From NCBI GenBank assembly GCA_902826215.1, contig CADEDY010000021.1, forward strand, positions 1-63,663: a stretch of 63,663 nt of DNA, given 5' to 3'. Shown here one piece after another: positions 8,390-17,346 of this stretch (its first letter is position 1; each line of letters opens with the position of its first letter). The translations under genes were made by a program, and so were the position numbers. Origin of the DNA: an uncultured Bacteroidota bacterium (lineage in GTDB: Bacteria; Bacteroidota; Bacteroidia; Flavobacteriales_F; PHOS-HE28). Below the pieces are notes generated by a model, which was given only the letters and a program-made list of their open reading frames with translations, was not told the DNA's origin and did not search any database.

Positions 8390-10522
8390 TCAGGCAGCTC
8401 GGCGTTCGACAATGAAAGCCCCTTGATCGCGAACATCGTGACAAGGAATATTGCGTTCGCTGCACCAACGGCGAACGAATTCGCGCATACGCCACTTCAA
8501 CCCACCTGCGAGGACCACCTGTTGAGCCTGTGAGGCCGATCCGTCCAGATCCTCCTTGGTGATGAAGTGCACGCCTTGGATGACCAGAACATCGCACGCC
8601 GGATCCTTGGATGTGGTGTGCTCCGTTCGAGGATCCAGGAACCGAACGACCAGATGAGGAGCAACCCAACGTCCTGCGCCGAGCAAGGTGTTTCCTTCAC
8701 GCGAGACCACAGACCCGAACAAGACCTCATCGTTCGAAAAGGCAGAGCGCTTGAATCCTGCGTAGCGCTGGTGCCGATCCACCTTCTCATCGAGCCAGGC
8801 ATTCGATGTATCCGCCGCTGCGCCCAATACCACATGTTCTCGTCCAACGCTCATCGAAGCCTGAAGTGCTTGCCGATCATCGTAGACCGTGAATGTGACG
8901 AGGTCCTCTTTCTGATGCACATGAAGCGCCCAGCTGATCAATAGCACAGCCACCGTGGACAGGGAAAGCAGTTTGGCTGGACGCCACTTCAGCATCAACC
9001 ATATCGACATGAAGGCTACGAGCAGATACAGGAGGATCATCTCCACGGTATTGATCCGAAGAGCCGGGTATGCACCAGGAAGTCCAGCGAAGAATGTCGT
9101 GACCCGATCGACGCACATGAGCAGGAATGCAAGGAGGGATACGACCAGTGGTCCGAGTATCGGGATGCGGTAGAGCAACAACAAACCGAAAGCCCCATAC
9201 ACCGCAAATGCGGCAGCAGTAACGACGAACAGATTGGCTGGTAGGAACCAGATCGGAAAAGCCCTGAACAAGTAGACGGAAAGCGGGGTGGTCAGCAGTT
9301 GTGCCGAAATGGACATCGCGGTCAAGGTCCAGATATGACCGATCCATTTGTTGTTGGGCACCCACAAGCGTTCGATGGGGCCAAGGAAGAGGATGATGCC
9401 CAACACCGCAAGGAAGGACAACTGGAACCCGATCTCGATGAGCATGTGCGGATCCCAAAGCAGCAGAACAAGCGCTGCAGCGAACAAACTGTTGAGCGGC
9501 TCGGCACGACGCGAACTCATGCCGGCAACGGTGAAGAGTGAGAACATGATCGTTGCTCGCAGGACGCTGGGATGAGCGCCGGTCAACCCCGCATAGCCCC
9601 ATAAGGCAAGCAGTATGAAAAGGCCTCGGCCGAAGCGCGCCTTCCAACCACCACCCCACCAGCGAAAAATGAAAAGGAGCATCGCGTAGATGAATCCGAC
9701 GTGCGTGCCCGAGACAGCGAGCACATGGATCGTTCCGCTGCGCACGAAGGCGTTGCGCTGATCACCGTCCAACTCGTCGCGCAAGCCGAGGACCAAGGCT
9801 TTCACCAATGCTCGTTCACGCACCGGCAATCCACTTTCCACCAACCATCCGGAAACGCGTTGGCGAACTCCTTCGAACAGGTCCGTCCATTCGGTGTGAT
9901 GGTCCAGAACGATCCATCCATCCTGTCCAACGAAGGTCTCATGGTACATCCCGCGCGACGCTGCCCAGGATCGTCGGTCGAATCCACCGGGATCGGGTAT
10001 ACGCGTAATGGGCTCGAGCCTTGACCGGATCAGAAGTCGATCTCCTTTGACCGGATCGGACCGGTCGGATCGGCGCATAAGGGTGACCATCACTTCGCCT
10101 AAGCGTGGGTTGGATCCACTGTCCGTTCGCGCGGCAAGCACATCCGCATCAGCACGGATCACCTTGTCCGTGATGCCATTGATCGCCGTGACGCGCACGG
10201 TCCGGAAGATCATTCCGGCACCGTCCACTTGAGCGTGCATTGGTCTCGAAAGTGGATCGCGAACCTGTTGCCAGAGCATGCCGAACAACGCACACCAGAG
10301 TATGACGAACGGTGTACTTCGCCAGCGGCGCATCCGGGGACTTCGCCATTCCGTCACCAACACCCATACAACGGTGATGATCGCGATCCCAGCAACAAGC
10401 ACCTTCTTGTCGATCGGCCACCACATGCTTGCTGCAATACCAACTATGAATGGCAGTGCCAAACGCATGAACGGTGCACGCATCACCGCACCCAATGCCA
10501 TGGATGTTTGGATCGAAGCCAT
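8390..10522 (-). CDS. comEC: ComEC/Rec2-family DNA-uptake channel protein
   Basis: Polytopic membrane protein of 710 residues. Residues about 20-70 form the first helices, residues about 85-200 resemble the DUF4131 OB-like soluble domain (RLEPITRIPDPGGFDRRSWAA), and residues about 230-540 form the competence core, with LVLGLRDELD and FVRSGTIHVLAVSGTHVGF, the most conserved ComEC stretch. The C-terminal part (residues about 560-710) is soluble. The HXHXDH metallo-beta-lactamase motif of Bacillus ComEC is absent, which is usual for Bacteroidota. ComEC moves single-stranded DNA across the inner membrane during natural transformation. It is a single gene here; a TACCTTTT element lies 11 bases before its start at 10534-10541. 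Confidence 0.9.
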   Translation of the reverse strand: MASIQTSMALGAVMRAPFMRLALPFIVGIAASMWWPIDKKVLVAGIAIITVVWVLVTEWRSPRMRRWRSTPFVILWCALFGMLWQQVRDPLSRPMHAQVDGAGMIFRTVRVTAINGITDKVIRADADVLAARTDSGSNPRLGEVMVTLMRRSDRSDPVKGDRLLIRSRLEPITRIPDPGGFDRRSWAASRGMYHETFVGQDGWIVLDHHTEWTDLFEGVRQRVSGWLVESGLPVRERALVKALVLGLRDELDGDQRNAFVRSGTIHVLAVSGTHVGFIYAMLLFIFRWWGGGWKARFGRGLFILLALWGYAGLTGAHPSVLRATIMFSLFTVAGMSSRRAEPLNSLFAAALVLLLWDPHMLIEIGFQLSFLAVLGIILFLGPIERLWVPNNKWIGHIWTLTAMSISAQLLTTPLSVYLFRAFPIWFLPANLFVVTAAAFAVYGAFGLLLLYRIPILGPLVVSLLAFLLMCVDRVTTFFAGLPGAYPALRINTVEMILLYLLVAFMSIWLMLKWRPAKLLSLSTVAVLLISWALHVHQKEDLVTFTVYDDRQALQASMSVGREHVVLGAAADTSNAWLDEKVDRHQRYAGFKRSAFSNDEVLFGSVVSREGNTLLGAGRWVAPHLVVRFLDPRTEHTTSKDPACDVLVIQGVHFITKEDLDGSASQAQQVVLAGGLKWRMREFVRRWCSERNIPCHDVRDQGAFIVERRAA

Positions 10523-10626
10523 CGGACCTTCGGAAAAGGTAATCCATCGAAAGTGATCGAAGGCCGGTCTACTTTATGTCGGGATGGTATCTTCTTGAGG
10601 ATAGCTTCACACCAACTTCACGCTCC

Positions 10627-10824
10627 ATGCTGATCATCTCCCTGATCCTCCTTACGGCTTTCGTTCTTGCTCCGGTCACGGCATTCTTGGCCGGACAGCG
10701 GGGATACGACATGAGTTCATGGTATCTGGCCGGGCTTTTCCTCGGCCCGCTTGGGTTGCTGGCCGGGCTATTGCCCAAGCGCAACCACGAGCCGGAAGCG
10801 CTGTTCGGGCTGGGTGGCCAATAG
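10627..10824 (+). CDS. Small two-helix membrane protein
   Basis: Predicted 65-residue protein: a first hydrophobic helix (LIISLILLTAFVLAPVTAFLA), a short loop GQRGYDMSSWYLAG, a second helix (LFLGPLGLLAGLLPK) and a polar tail. The GxxFLGPLGLLAGLLP pattern is common in small uncharacterised bacterial membrane proteins. An in-frame ATG at 10576 would add 17 polar residues, but a promoter-like TACTTTAT at 10570-10577 overlaps that codon, so the ATG at 10627 is preferred. It is divergent from comEC and convergent with the rRNA methyltransferase gene. No function can be given. Confidence 0.55.
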   Translation: MLIISLILLTAFVLAPVTAFLAGQRGYDMSSWYLAGLFLGPLGLLAGLLPKRNHEPEALFGLGGQ

Positions 10825-10869
10825 TTGGGCAAGACGTTTTGCTTCGGCCCTGAATCAAGGAAGCAGGGA

Positions 10870-12042
10870 CTACAGCACTTCCAACATGAAGCACTTCAAG
10901 TAGTGCGTTTCCGGCACTCCCCATAGCACCGGGTGATCAGGCGGCTGCCCTCCGATGTACACCTCCCGCAGTCGACGGCCAGCATCACGCGCTGCTTCAG
11001 CGATCATCTTCCGGAACAGGTCCGTTGTCATGTGCTGTGAACAGGAACAGGTCACGAGGAACCCACCGCTGGGAATGCACTTCAAGGCACGCAGGTTGAT
11101 CTCCTTGTAGCCCCGGTAGGCGTTGTCGATGGCGCCACGGCTCTTCGCGAATGCCGGCGGGTCCAGGACGATCACATCCCATTGTTGGCCTTTGCGGCTC
11201 ATCTCCGTCAGGTGGTCGAATACGTTCGCCACTTGGAACCGGCAATTCTTCAACTCGTTGGTGGCAGCGTTCCGCGTCGCTTGGGCAACTGCATCGCTAC
11301 TGATATCAAGCCCCAGGACCTCGGCCGCACCATACTTGGCAGCATGCAGGCCAAAGCCGCCCGTGTGGGTGAAGCAATCGAGAACACTCTGTCCTGCACT
11401 GATCCGGGCCATTTGCGCATGGTTCTGCACTTGATCCAAAAAGTGGCCGGTCTTCTGCCCCTCTCCTACGTCCACATGCAGCTTCAATCCGTTCTCGTCG
11501 ATCAGCAGGTCTGTTGGAAAAGGTTTACCGTGAAAGCCCTTGTACAGTTCCAAGCCTTCTTTCTCGCGGATCGGCACGTCGTTGCGGATATAGATCCCTG
11601 TTGGCTTCACCACCTCCATCAAAGCCTCCAGGATCACCTCCTTCCAGCGCTCCATTCCAAGCGTCAGGAATTGCACGGATAGCACCTCGTTGAACTTATC
11701 CACGATGAGCCCCGGCAATTGGTCCGCTTCGCTGAATATCATTCTGCACGAACCGGTATAGCCCATGCGCTGCCGGTACTTCCACGCACGCTCGACCCGG
11801 GCGGCAATGAATGCGGAATTGATCCGCTCCTCGACATGCGGGGTCAGCATACGCACCCGTATCAGCGACGCAGGGTTGATGTAGCCTTGGCCCAGTGGTC
11901 GGCCTTTCGCATCGAACACCTGCACGATATCGCCTGGCTCGTACGGTCCTTCCTCCTTGGTGATCTGATTGCCGAACACCCACGGATGTCCGCGCAGAAT
12001 GCGGTCGTGGGTGTCGTTCACCGAGATCCTTGCCTGTGCCAT
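10870..12042 (-). CDS. Class I SAM-dependent rRNA methyltransferase (RlmI-like)
   Basis: A 390-residue protein with an N-terminal PUA-type RNA-binding domain (residues 1-75, RGHPWVFGNQITK; GDIVQVFDAKGRPLGQGY) followed by a linker domain and a Rossmann methyltransferase domain. The SAM site is DCFTHTGGFGLHAA, the active-site segment VLDPPAFAKS, and the catalytic cysteine region CSCSQHMT. This order is that of RlmI/YwbD, which methylate C5 of cytosine 1962 in 23S rRNA; the exact target base in this organism is inferred from the family. It is transcribed divergently from the ThrE-type exporter, the two start codons being only 61 bases apart. A TACCTTCG element lies five bases upstream of its start. 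Confidence 0.88.
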   Translation of the reverse strand: MAQARISVNDTHDRILRGHPWVFGNQITKEEGPYEPGDIVQVFDAKGRPLGQGYINPASLIRVRMLTPHVEERINSAFIAARVERAWKYRQRMGYTGSCRMIFSEADQLPGLIVDKFNEVLSVQFLTLGMERWKEVILEALMEVVKPTGIYIRNDVPIREKEGLELYKGFHGKPFPTDLLIDENGLKLHVDVGEGQKTGHFLDQVQNHAQMARISAGQSVLDCFTHTGGFGLHAAKYGAAEVLGLDISSDAVAQATRNAATNELKNCRFQVANVFDHLTEMSRKGQQWDVIVLDPPAFAKSRGAIDNAYRGYKEINLRALKCIPSGGFLVTCSCSQHMTTDLFRKMIAEAARDAGRRLREVYIGGQPPDHPVLWGVPETHYLKCFMLEVL

Positions 12043-12047
12043 GGCCG

Positions 12048-12055
12048 CGAAGGTA
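12048..12055 (-). promoter_or_regulatory. -7-like promoter element of the rRNA methyltransferase gene
   Basis: TACCTTCG on the reverse strand ends five bases before the ATG at 12042. It resembles the Bacteroidota -7 consensus TAnnTTTG with one change. With transcription starting about six bases downstream, the mRNA would be leaderless. Confidence 0.45.
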
Positions 12056-12091
12056 GCTGTGGGGTCGAAGCTGAGCCGGGCATCGTACCGC

Positions 12092-12099
12092 TACTTTCG
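12092..12099 (+). promoter_or_regulatory. -7-like promoter element of the ThrE-type exporter gene
   Basis: TACTTTCG ends four bases before the ATG at 12104. It faces the similar element of the divergent gene at 12048-12055, so both promoters are packed into 61 bases and both predict leaderless transcripts. Confidence 0.45.
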
Positions 12100-12103
12100 C
12101 ACC

Positions 12104-13375
12104 ATGATCCCGGCCGCCATCCATTCCACAACCGAGCGAAAGGCCTTGCTTCGCTTCCTCGGTAAGTTGGGGCAGGCGGAACTCAACGCGGGAAATGCCG
12201 TCCCTTTGGTGGAGCGTGACCTAGCGGCCATTGCGAAAGCGAACGGAGAACCGGGCTTGCAGGTATTCGTCCTCCCCACCGTGCTCTTTCTGAAGTGGGA
12301 AAGTGGTGACGAATTCCAAGTGGACATGGCACATGGTGCTTATCGTGTAGCTCCTTTGCGCTTCGATCAGATCGAAGAGGTGTTGACCATCGCGCGATCA
12401 GCCCGCAAAGGGGAATTAACACCGACAGAAGGCCTGGTCCAGTTGGAAGCGATGTGGCGCACGCCGCATTTCTATGGCGACCTTGGCTACATCTGCGGAT
12501 ACCTTCTTGCCACCATCGGCGTGGCGTTGATGCTGCGCCCATCCATGAACGGATTGCTGATCACCGGCGTGCTTTCCCTGATCTGTGCACTGGTGCTGGT
12601 CGCGGCGCGCAGGCGTCCCTCCTGGTCCGCTGTTCTGCCGGTGGTCGTTGCATTCTTCCTGAGTTCGGCGGTTGCGTTCGGCTATCGACATGGATTGAAG
12701 GAACCTGCTCTGACCTTGCTGATACCGCCGTTGATCACCTTCCTCCCCGGCATGATGCTCACCGTTTCGGTGATCGAGTTGGCATACAACAGCATCGTTT
12801 CAGGAGCAAGCCGCATGGTGGCCGGTTTCACACGATTGGTCCTACTAGCGTTCGGACTGATCGGCGGATTCAAGGCGTTGAACAGCGATGCTGGGCCTTC
12901 GAGCATCGAGGTAGGCACTCGCCTGGCAGCATACTGGCCGTGGGTCGGGGTCGTCCTCTTTACCCTCGGCTTGCACATCTACCAAAGCAGTAAGCGTCGT
13001 TCTTTCGGCTGGATGCTCCTGACAGCAGCCATGGCCTACATCGGACAAACCTTCTCCGGCCTGTTCATCCAAGGAGCTTCCACGGCCTTCTTCGGCGCAG
13101 CTCTCATGACCATCACCGCCTTGGTGATCGAATTCCGGTTCAAGGGGCCTCCGGCGATCGTGACCTTCCTGCCGGGATTCTGGTTGCTGGCTCCGGGTTC
13201 CTTCGGTCTCATGAGCATCACGAGCATGGCGGCCGGTCACGATGCCGGGGGCAACATATTCACCTTGCTGTTCTCCCTCACAGGAATTGCAACCGGGTGC
13301 CTCATCGGCACGTTCGCATACAGCGCTCTGCTGCATCCACGCACGGCCATGTGGTGGCGCATGCAGGATCCGTGA
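12104..13375 (+). CDS. ThrE-family threonine/serine exporter, fused N and C halves
   Basis: A 423-residue membrane protein. Residues 1-120 form the soluble N-terminal ThrE-type domain, with FLPTVLFLKWESGDEFQ-like strands and VLTIARSARKGELTPTEGL ahead of the first helix. About ten membrane helices follow, in two sets: five at 135-300 (including LLIPPLITFLPGMMLT and SVIELAYNSIVSGASRM, the ThrE N-domain signature) and five at 300-420 with IVTFLPGFWLLAPGSFGLM, the C-domain signature. Fusion of the two halves in one chain is the actinobacterial ThrE form; many bacteria use two genes. The start at 12104 is supported by the promoter element just upstream, though the frame is open further 5'. Substrate specificity is inferred from family. 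Confidence 0.8.
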   Translation: MIPAAIHSTTERKALLRFLGKLGQAELNAGNAVPLVERDLAAIAKANGEPGLQVFVLPTVLFLKWESGDEFQVDMAHGAYRVAPLRFDQIEEVLTIARSARKGELTPTEGLVQLEAMWRTPHFYGDLGYICGYLLATIGVALMLRPSMNGLLITGVLSLICALVLVAARRRPSWSAVLPVVVAFFLSSAVAFGYRHGLKEPALTLLIPPLITFLPGMMLTVSVIELAYNSIVSGASRMVAGFTRLVLLAFGLIGGFKALNSDAGPSSIEVGTRLAAYWPWVGVVLFTLGLHIYQSSKRRSFGWMLLTAAMAYIGQTFSGLFIQGASTAFFGAALMTITALVIEFRFKGPPAIVTFLPGFWLLAPGSFGLMSITSMAAGHDAGGNIFTLLFSLTGIATGCLIGTFAYSALLHPRTAMWWRMQDP

Positions 13376-13389
13376 TCAAAAGCGTGCTA

Positions 13390-14574
13390 TCAGCGCCTTG
13401 GTCCTGCAATGGCAGGCACGGGCTCCTCTTCCCGGAAGAAATCAAGGGTATTCACGTCCACCATGTGCACGTAAGTGTAGTAGTGATGCAGGATGTCGAT
13501 GTAGCTCTTGCCTTCCACCGCCATGCGCATGGCACCTTCCTGACAAAGGCCGACACCATGCCCGAAGCCTCGGCCCTCTAGAACAACCTGCTCGCCGGTT
13601 GTGGTCACCGTGAAATAGGTCGAATTCAGTTTCAGGTCCTCTCGAATGTGCTTGAGCGGCACCAACGGCAGTGAATTCCCCAAGTAGATATCACGGCATC
13701 CCGGTGTGTAGTTCAGGTAGGGCTTCAACGCTGCCCCGCGCACCCCGAAACGGCGATCGAGGTAGGCGGTCCACTCTTTGCGTGAAAGGGTGCGCTTCCA
13801 GTTCGCGTGCGGCGCATTCCGACAATAGGTATCGACGGTGGACCTTAAGTACGGTTCCCGTTTGGTCCAGAGATCCTCCGCGTTCATCGTTTCTCCTCCA
13901 CAATTGCTGTGGAACAAGGCATGGATCAACTTGATCTCCGGATCCACCAGCACCAATCCGCGCGTCGCATCCACGGCCTTGGTGATGCTATCCTGCTTGC
14001 ACTGCCCATGGTACACTTGGCAATGGACGGCATCGCACAATTCAAAGCCCTCGGCTGCGTGCTTCCGATGATTGCACAAGGCGTATGTGCGGCAACTCAC
14101 GCTCTGCAACTTGTAGTATTCGCCATTGTGGTCCTTGCCTGCTTCGGCTTGCACTACGCCCGCTGTGTATGCTTCCAGTGGAACGGCATTCGTCAGATCG
14201 ATGGCGCCTCCTTTCAGATCAACGACCAGTGATCCGGGATAGGTGCGTTCCGATAGTTTGCTCTCCAACAACCGCAATCGAAGCCCACTGGTCTCCATCC
14301 GTGGCACCAACTCGATGCGTTGCTTCGCTGTTATGGCCAATCCCAAGGACTTGGCCGAGAGCGCGCGTCCCACCACATCGATGCGTAGGCCGTCGTTCAC
14401 GCGGATCTCGCCCATGCGCTCGCCATCCGCGAAAACGGTGCACGTTCCTTTGGCACTCATCACAAGAATGCTTCGGATCGTGCGCTCCCGCATGATACCG
14501 ATACGGAGCACGCGCTCTTGACCAACAAGCGAGAACGCGAACAAGAAAGGGAGCAACAACGCGGTAAGGCGCAT
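13390..14574 (-). CDS. SpoIID/LytB domain secreted protein
   Basis: Secreted or periplasmic 394-residue protein with a signal peptide (MRLTALLLPFLFAFSLVGQ). The C-terminal two thirds match the SpoIID/LytB amidase-enhancer domain: VPLEAYTAGVVQAEAG, LQSVSCRTYALCN, HSNCGGETMNAEDLW and GFGHGVGLCQEGAMRMA. In Bacillus SpoIID is a lytic transglycosylase acting on denuded glycan strands; LytB stimulates an amidase. The start codon ATG at 14574 is chosen because it begins the signal peptide. It is the last gene of the reverse-strand group with surE and lpxB, beginning 35 bases after lpxB ends. Domain call is firm; enzymatic role in this organism is inferred. Confidence 0.87.
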   Translation of the reverse strand: MRLTALLLPFLFAFSLVGQERVLRIGIMRERTIRSILVMSAKGTCTVFADGERMGEIRVNDGLRIDVVGRALSAKSLGLAITAKQRIELVPRMETSGLRLRLLESKLSERTYPGSLVVDLKGGAIDLTNAVPLEAYTAGVVQAEAGKDHNGEYYKLQSVSCRTYALCNHRKHAAEGFELCDAVHCQVYHGQCKQDSITKAVDATRGLVLVDPEIKLIHALFHSNCGGETMNAEDLWTKREPYLRSTVDTYCRNAPHANWKRTLSRKEWTAYLDRRFGVRGAALKPYLNYTPGCRDIYLGNSLPLVPLKHIREDLKLNSTYFTVTTTGEQVVLEGRGFGHGVGLCQEGAMRMAVEGKSYIDILHHYYTYVHMVDVNTLDFFREEEPVPAIAGPRR

Positions 14575-14609
14575 TTCGGCCCCGAAGGTACCGGGGTGCT
14601 TTGCTGGGC

Positions 14610-15734
14610 TTATGCCCTTCCTGACAGACTTATCCACACCGCATTGGCGACGTGTGCCGAAGCCCCCGGCCCACCTAGCTTATCGCGCAACGTGGTCAGA
14701 TCGACGAGCATGTTCTTCCGGTACGGTCCATCCGCCATCAAGCAACTTAGTTCGTCAGCTAGTGCGTCCGCTGTCAGATCCGACTGGATGAGTTCATGCA
14801 CCACCTCGCGATCCATGATCAGGTTCACCAAACTGATGAAGCGAATATCGACCAAGCGCTTCGCGATCCATACGTTCAGCGCACTTCCACTGTAGCACAC
14901 CACTTCGGGGATCCCGAACAGGGCAGTTTCCAACGTGGCGGTGCCGCTGGTAACGAGCGCCGCCCGTGCGTGCCTCAAGACGTCGTAGGTGCGACCATTG
15001 ACCAGTGTGATCGGTGCAGTGCCGATACCCTCCTGATACACCGCGTCCGGTACCGACGGCGCCGCCGCCATGACGAATCGATATTCAGAAAAGCGTTCTG
15101 CGACCTGGACCATCAGCGGCAACATGCGCGCGATCTCCTGCCTGCGACTGCCCGGCAAAAGCGCCACGACGGGCCGTCCATCGTCGCCGGGCAAAGGCTT
15201 TAGATCCGTTCGACCTTCTTGCTCAATGGCATCCAGCAAAGGATGGCCCACGAACTCCACTTCCATGCCGCACTTGGCATACCAATCCTTCTCGAAGGGC
15301 AAGATCACATACATCCGGTCCACCACCTTCTTGATGGTACGCACCCTGCCCTTCTTCCAAGCCCAGACTTGCGGACTGATGTAATAATGCACCGGAATTC
15401 CCTTGGCATGTGCCCACTCGGCAATGCGCAGGTTGAAGCCCGGGTAATCGATCAGGATCAAGGCATCCGGCTTGAAGTTCTCGATGTCGGCTTTGCAGGT
15501 ATCGATGTTGCGCAGGATGGTGCGCAGGTTCATGATCACTTGCGTGAAGCCCATGAAGGCGAGTTCGCGGTAGTGCTTCACCACCTCGGCACCGGCTGCC
15601 GCCATACGATCACCACCCCAAGCGCGAATGGACAATTCGCCGGGCAATGCCACTTTGAAAAGCTCCTTCACCAGATTCCCCCCATGCAGATCACCGCTCG
15701 CCTCGCCGGCTATAATGTAGACGCGCTTCCCCAT
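14610..15734 (-). CDS. lpxB: Lipid-A-disaccharide synthase LpxB
   Basis: Peripheral inner-membrane glycosyltransferase (GT19) that joins lipid X and UDP-2,3-diacylglucosamine to form the lipid A disaccharide. The 374-residue product begins YIIAGEASGDLHGG, the LpxB N-terminal signature, followed by GGDRMAAAGAEVV and ELAFMGFTQV. LIDYPGFNLRIAEWA, YYISPQVWAWKKGRV and LLPGSRRQEI are further family blocks, and TSGTATLETALFG the nucleotide-sugar site. The ATG at 15734 overlaps by one base the stop of the upstream gene (TGATG), which indicates translational coupling; an in-frame TTG at 15743 is unlikely. Its presence shows a Gram-negative outer membrane with lipid A. Cotranscribed with surE. Confidence 0.96.
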   Translation of the reverse strand: MGKRVYIIAGEASGDLHGGNLVKELFKVALPGELSIRAWGGDRMAAAGAEVVKHYRELAFMGFTQVIMNLRTILRNIDTCKADIENFKPDALILIDYPGFNLRIAEWAHAKGIPVHYYISPQVWAWKKGRVRTIKKVVDRMYVILPFEKDWYAKCGMEVEFVGHPLLDAIEQEGRTDLKPLPGDDGRPVVALLPGSRRQEIARMLPLMVQVAERFSEYRFVMAAAPSVPDAVYQEGIGTAPITLVNGRTYDVLRHARAALVTSGTATLETALFGIPEVVCYSGSALNVWIAKRLVDIRFISLVNLIMDREVVHELIQSDLTADALADELSCLMADGPYRKNMLVDLTTLRDKLGGPGASAHVANAVWISLSGRA

Positions 15735-16063
15735 CAAAGCCAACCCAACTTGGACAGTTCATCCATGATGATGACCGGTACGATGTAGAGGCCGTATAAG
15801 AGCATCGCCAGTATGACGCCTCGCATCGCTCGTTGCTTGCCGAAACGGTCCAAGAGGAAGAACAGCGCAGCATCAGCGATGAGGCTGATGCTCATGATCC
15901 GTGTGCGGAATTCGGTGGTCCCGAGGAAGAGGTCGTTCACGAACCACTGGATGTCGTGCCATGGACGGATCGCCGTAACGTACATACCACCGTAGGCGAA
16001 GAATCCGAGCACCGGTGCGAAGAAGCCGAGCAAGAAGCCCGTGGACACACTATTCCAGCGCAT
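15734..16063 (-). CDS. Three-helix membrane protein between surE and lpxB
   Basis: 109 residues with three predicted membrane helices: residues about 8-30 (TGFLLGFFAPVLGFFAYGG), 55-72 (IMSISLIADAALFFLLD) and 82-102 (VILAMLLYGLYIVPVII). The loop HDIQWFVNDLFLG lies between helices 1 and 2. It overlaps surE by 14 bases at its start and lpxB by one base at its end, so it is the middle member of a tightly coupled operon. The position suggests a role linked to lipid A or the envelope, but no family with a known function was recognised. Confidence 0.75.
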   Translation of the reverse strand: MRWNSVSTGFLLGFFAPVLGFFAYGGMYVTAIRPWHDIQWFVNDLFLGTTEFRTRIMSISLIADAALFFLLDRFGKQRAMRGVILAMLLYGLYIVPVIIMDELSKLGWL

Positions 16064-16829
16064 GGTCCCACGTGTTCAAATTGGCAATGGCATGGTGCGC
16101 CGTCATGTCGAACTGGGTAGGGACGATGCTCACATACCGGTTGTTCACGGCATACACATCGGTATCATGGCCTTGGTCCTCGCTCTTGAATTCGCCTCGC
16201 AGCCAGTAATACTCCTTGTTCCCAGGATCGAGGCGCGTTTCGAACTCGTCCTCCCAGTTGGCCTTTGCTTGACGACACACGCGCATGCCGTTCAATGGAG
16301 AGCCGTCGTTGAGCGGCACATTCACATTCAGGCAGGTCCCGCTGTCCATGCCGTGTTTGAGCGCGTTATCGACAACACTGCGAATAACCGGGCGCACTTG
16401 GCTGAAATCAGCGTCCGTAGCATGGTCCATCAAGCTGAAACCGATACTGGGAATGCCTTCCATCGCCCCTTCCACCGCAGCGCTCATGGTGCCGCTGTAC
16501 AACACGTTGATGCTGATGTTCGCACCGTGGTTCACCCCGCTCACCAGTAGATCGGGCTTGGATCCACCAAGAAGTTTGTAGATGGCCAACTTCACGCAAT
16601 CCACCGGCGTGCCGCTGCAACTCCAAGCTTCAACTCCATCCATGTATGGGACGGTTTGCAAACGCAGAAAACTGTGGATGGTGATCGCATGGCCCATGGC
16701 ACTTTGTGGCTTGTCGGGTGCCACCACCATCACCCTTCCGAAGGCTTTCATCTCCTCGGCCAAAGTGCGGATGCCCGGTGCGAAGATGCCGTCGTCGTTG
16801 GTGACCAGAATGAGGGGACGTTTATCCAT
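16050..16829 (-). CDS. surE: 5'/3'-nucleotidase SurE
   Basis: Metal-dependent phosphatase of nucleoside monophosphates (259 residues). The start MDKRPLILVTNDDGIFAPGI carries the conserved Asp-Asp pair that binds the metal, and VSGVNHGANISINVLYSGT carries the conserved Asn. The body contains PDKPQSAMGHAIT and CSGTPVDCVKLAI, also typical. The frame is open further upstream to 17030, but the ATG at 16829 gives the family N-terminus and a TACTTTTG promoter element stands seven bases before it. First gene of the operon with the three-helix protein, lpxB and the SpoIID-like gene. surE next to lpxB is a common arrangement in Bacteroidota. Confidence 0.96.
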   Translation of the reverse strand: MDKRPLILVTNDDGIFAPGIRTLAEEMKAFGRVMVVAPDKPQSAMGHAITIHSFLRLQTVPYMDGVEAWSCSGTPVDCVKLAIYKLLGGSKPDLLVSGVNHGANISINVLYSGTMSAAVEGAMEGIPSIGFSLMDHATDADFSQVRPVIRSVVDNALKHGMDSGTCLNVNVPLNDGSPLNGMRVCRQAKANWEDEFETRLDPGNKEYYWLRGEFKSEDQGHDTDVYAVNNRYVSIVPTQFDMTAHHAIANLNTWDHALE

Positions 16830-16836
16830 GGGAGCG

Positions 16837-16844
16837 CAAAAGTA
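16837..16844 (-). promoter_or_regulatory. -7 promoter element of the surE-lpxB operon
   Basis: TACTTTTG on the reverse strand, an exact match to TAnnTTTG, ends seven bases before the surE ATG. This spacing would put the transcription start on or beside the A of the start codon. No convincing -33 TTTG is visible. Confidence 0.55.
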
Positions 16845-16968
16845 CCTTGTTGATGAGGTTGGAAGTTGTTGGAGTTGAGGTTTGACGGGTTGCAGGTTGT
16901 GCCGAGTGAGGTGACCTTTGTGCGCACCAACACCTAACGCGCAACCGGTCAACTCGTAACGTATCCGT

Positions 16969-17346
16969 ATGAAGAAAGCCATCTTCCCTCCCAACGCCGC
17001 CAAGCCGCTAGCACCATATACACCAGCCATACAAGCTGGCGGTTTCGTTTTCCTCAGCGGTCAGATCGCGCTGGACGAGCAAGGAACTTTGCACACGGCC
17101 GACATCGCAACGGAAACGCGAAAGGTGATGGAGAACATCGGCAACCTCTTGAAGACGGCAGGACTGGACCACTCCCACCTCGTGAAGGTGACGATCTTCT
17201 TGAGCGACATGGCCCATTACGCGGCTGTGAACGAAGTCTATGGTAGCTATTTCAGCGATGTGCCACCTGCTCGTGAAGCTGTCGCAGTAAAGGGATTGCC
17301 GAGGGGCGTGAATGTGGAGATCAGCGGGATCGCATATCGACCATGA
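16969..17346 (+). CDS. ridA: RidA family reactive imine/enamine deaminase
   Basis: Small cytoplasmic trimeric enzyme (125 residues) that hydrolyses reactive enamine/imine intermediates, such as 2-aminoacrylate from threonine or serine dehydration. Diagnostic features are GGFVFLSGQIALD at residues 24-36, the carboxylate-binding Arg102 in PPAREAVAV, and Glu117 in GVNVEISGIA, all in their usual places; length is normal. It is divergent from surE across 139 bases and stands alone. The PPNAAKPLAPYTPAIQ N-terminus is typical of the RidA subgroup (not the Rid1-7 paralogues lacking the Arg). Confidence 0.93.
   Translation: MKKAIFPPNAAKPLAPYTPAIQAGGFVFLSGQIALDEQGTLHTADIATETRKVMENIGNLLKTAGLDHSHLVKVTIFLSDMAHYAAVNEVYGSYFSDVPPAREAVAVKGLPRGVNVEISGIAYRP

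Noticed and set aside
7517..10522. Functional split of ComEC into channel and separate MBL hydrolase encoded next door
   Set aside because: The adjacent MBL protein is of the lactonase-like branch and is convergent with comEC; lack of the MBL motif in ComEC is normal for the phylum.
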